The notes below the pieces were generated by a model. It did not search any database. It saw only the letters and a program-made list of their open reading frames with translations, and was not told the DNA's origin. DNA of 22,907 bases from Chloroflexota bacterium (GTDB taxonomy: Bacteria > Chloroflexota > Limnocylindria > Limnocylindrales > CSP1-4), in assembly GCA_016875645.1 (NCBI GenBank), contig VGPE01000013.1:1-22907 (forward strand). Reading direction: 5' to 3'. Within the stretch, counting starts at the first letter, position 1; every line of letters begins with the position of its first letter. Position numbers and translations under genes: made by a program. Below, piece by piece: positions 22,710 to 22,907 of this stretch.

Positions 22710-22907
22710 CCGGCGCGAGCGGCCCGATCCGGCGGCTCCTCATCGCCAATCGCGGCGAGATCGCAGCGCGGATCGGGCGGACAGCGGCGCGCATGGGCAT
22801 CGCGGTCACCGTGCCTCCGACGGAGGGCGACCACGCAGTGGATCTCCTCGATCCGGCGGCGGTCGTGGCGGCGGCCCACGCAGCCGGCGCCGACGCCCTG
22901 CACCCCG
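22706..22907 (+). CDS. Biotin carboxylase (methylcrotonyl-CoA carboxylase alpha type), 5' end only
   Basis: Only the first 67 codons are in the window. The GTG at 22706 overlaps the hydratase stop (GTGA). The start IRRLLIANRGEIAARIGRTA is the unmistakable N-terminal motif of biotin carboxylases, and the visible end DALHP begins the HPGYGFLSEN motif. Between them the domain is unusually short: the segment that normally carries the YSDAD and RIADEAV motifs is reduced to about 14 residues (TVPPTEGDHAVD). Family knowledge: carboxylates biotin using ATP and bicarbonate and passes it to the carboxyltransferase encoded at 18111. Whether a biotin carrier domain is fused lies outside the window. Confidence 0.88.
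   Translation, partial: MTGASGPIRRLLIANRGEIAARIGRTAARMGIAVTVPPTEGDHAVDLLDPAAVVAAAHAAGADALHP

Overview
The window is about 23 kb of very GC-rich, densely packed bacterial chromosome. The combination of a GuaB3-type IMPDH-family protein, a DarA-type PII-like c-di-AMP receptor, a Ycf45/SpoIIIAA-like ATPase with an R3H domain, PdxS/PdxT, a SigK/RskA-like pair and a DUF4331 cluster fits an uncultivated, high-GC Chloroflexota (Limnocylindria-like) best. That placement is inference; a high-GC actinobacterium-like lineage is not excluded. I see no phage genes, transposase, CRISPR array, tRNA or rRNA.

Layout. 1-2581 (minus): guaB3 (runs off the left edge), a Nudix hydrolase and a frameshifted DinB-like gene translationally coupled to it, then after a 320-bp spacer with an 11-bp inverted repeat, darA. 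2760-3794 (plus): a GAF-GGDEF diguanylate cyclase divergent from darA. 3849-6066 (minus): tmk, an ECF sigma factor (one-base frameshift) and its RskA-type anti-sigma factor. 6154-6969 (plus): a SAM methyltransferase. 7322-11452 (plus): secreted DUF4331 protein, membrane-anchored TPR protein and a NicO-type metal transporter carrying an EF-hand loop and an 18-histidine loop; a strong hairpin separates the first two genes and the last two overlap. 11464-16757 (minus): pdxS, pdxT, tandem GNAT protein, R3H ATPase and a DCC thiol-disulfide protein. 17140-17526 (plus): a small secreted protein followed by hairpins. 18111-22907 (plus): methylcrotonyl-CoA carboxylase beta subunit, ATP-grasp ligase, MOSC-GNAT fusion, methylglutaconyl-CoA-hydratase-like enzyme and the start of a biotin carboxylase, four junctions of which overlap or abut within 2 nt.

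How the genes fit together. The right-hand operon is a leucine/isovalerate catabolic cluster with two uncharacterised genes (ATP-grasp and MOSC-GNAT) coupled inside it. The DUF4331-TPR-NicO cassette looks like an envelope metal-handling system of unknown purpose. The pdxST genes make pyridoxal 5'-phosphate. Second-messenger genes for c-di-AMP sensing and c-di-GMP synthesis lie back to back. Two frameshifts (DinB and sigma factor) both correspond to one missing base in C/G-rich sequence, which suggests assembly error more than gene decay. Several starts have a TANNNT box 7-8 nt upstream, compatible with leaderless transcription.
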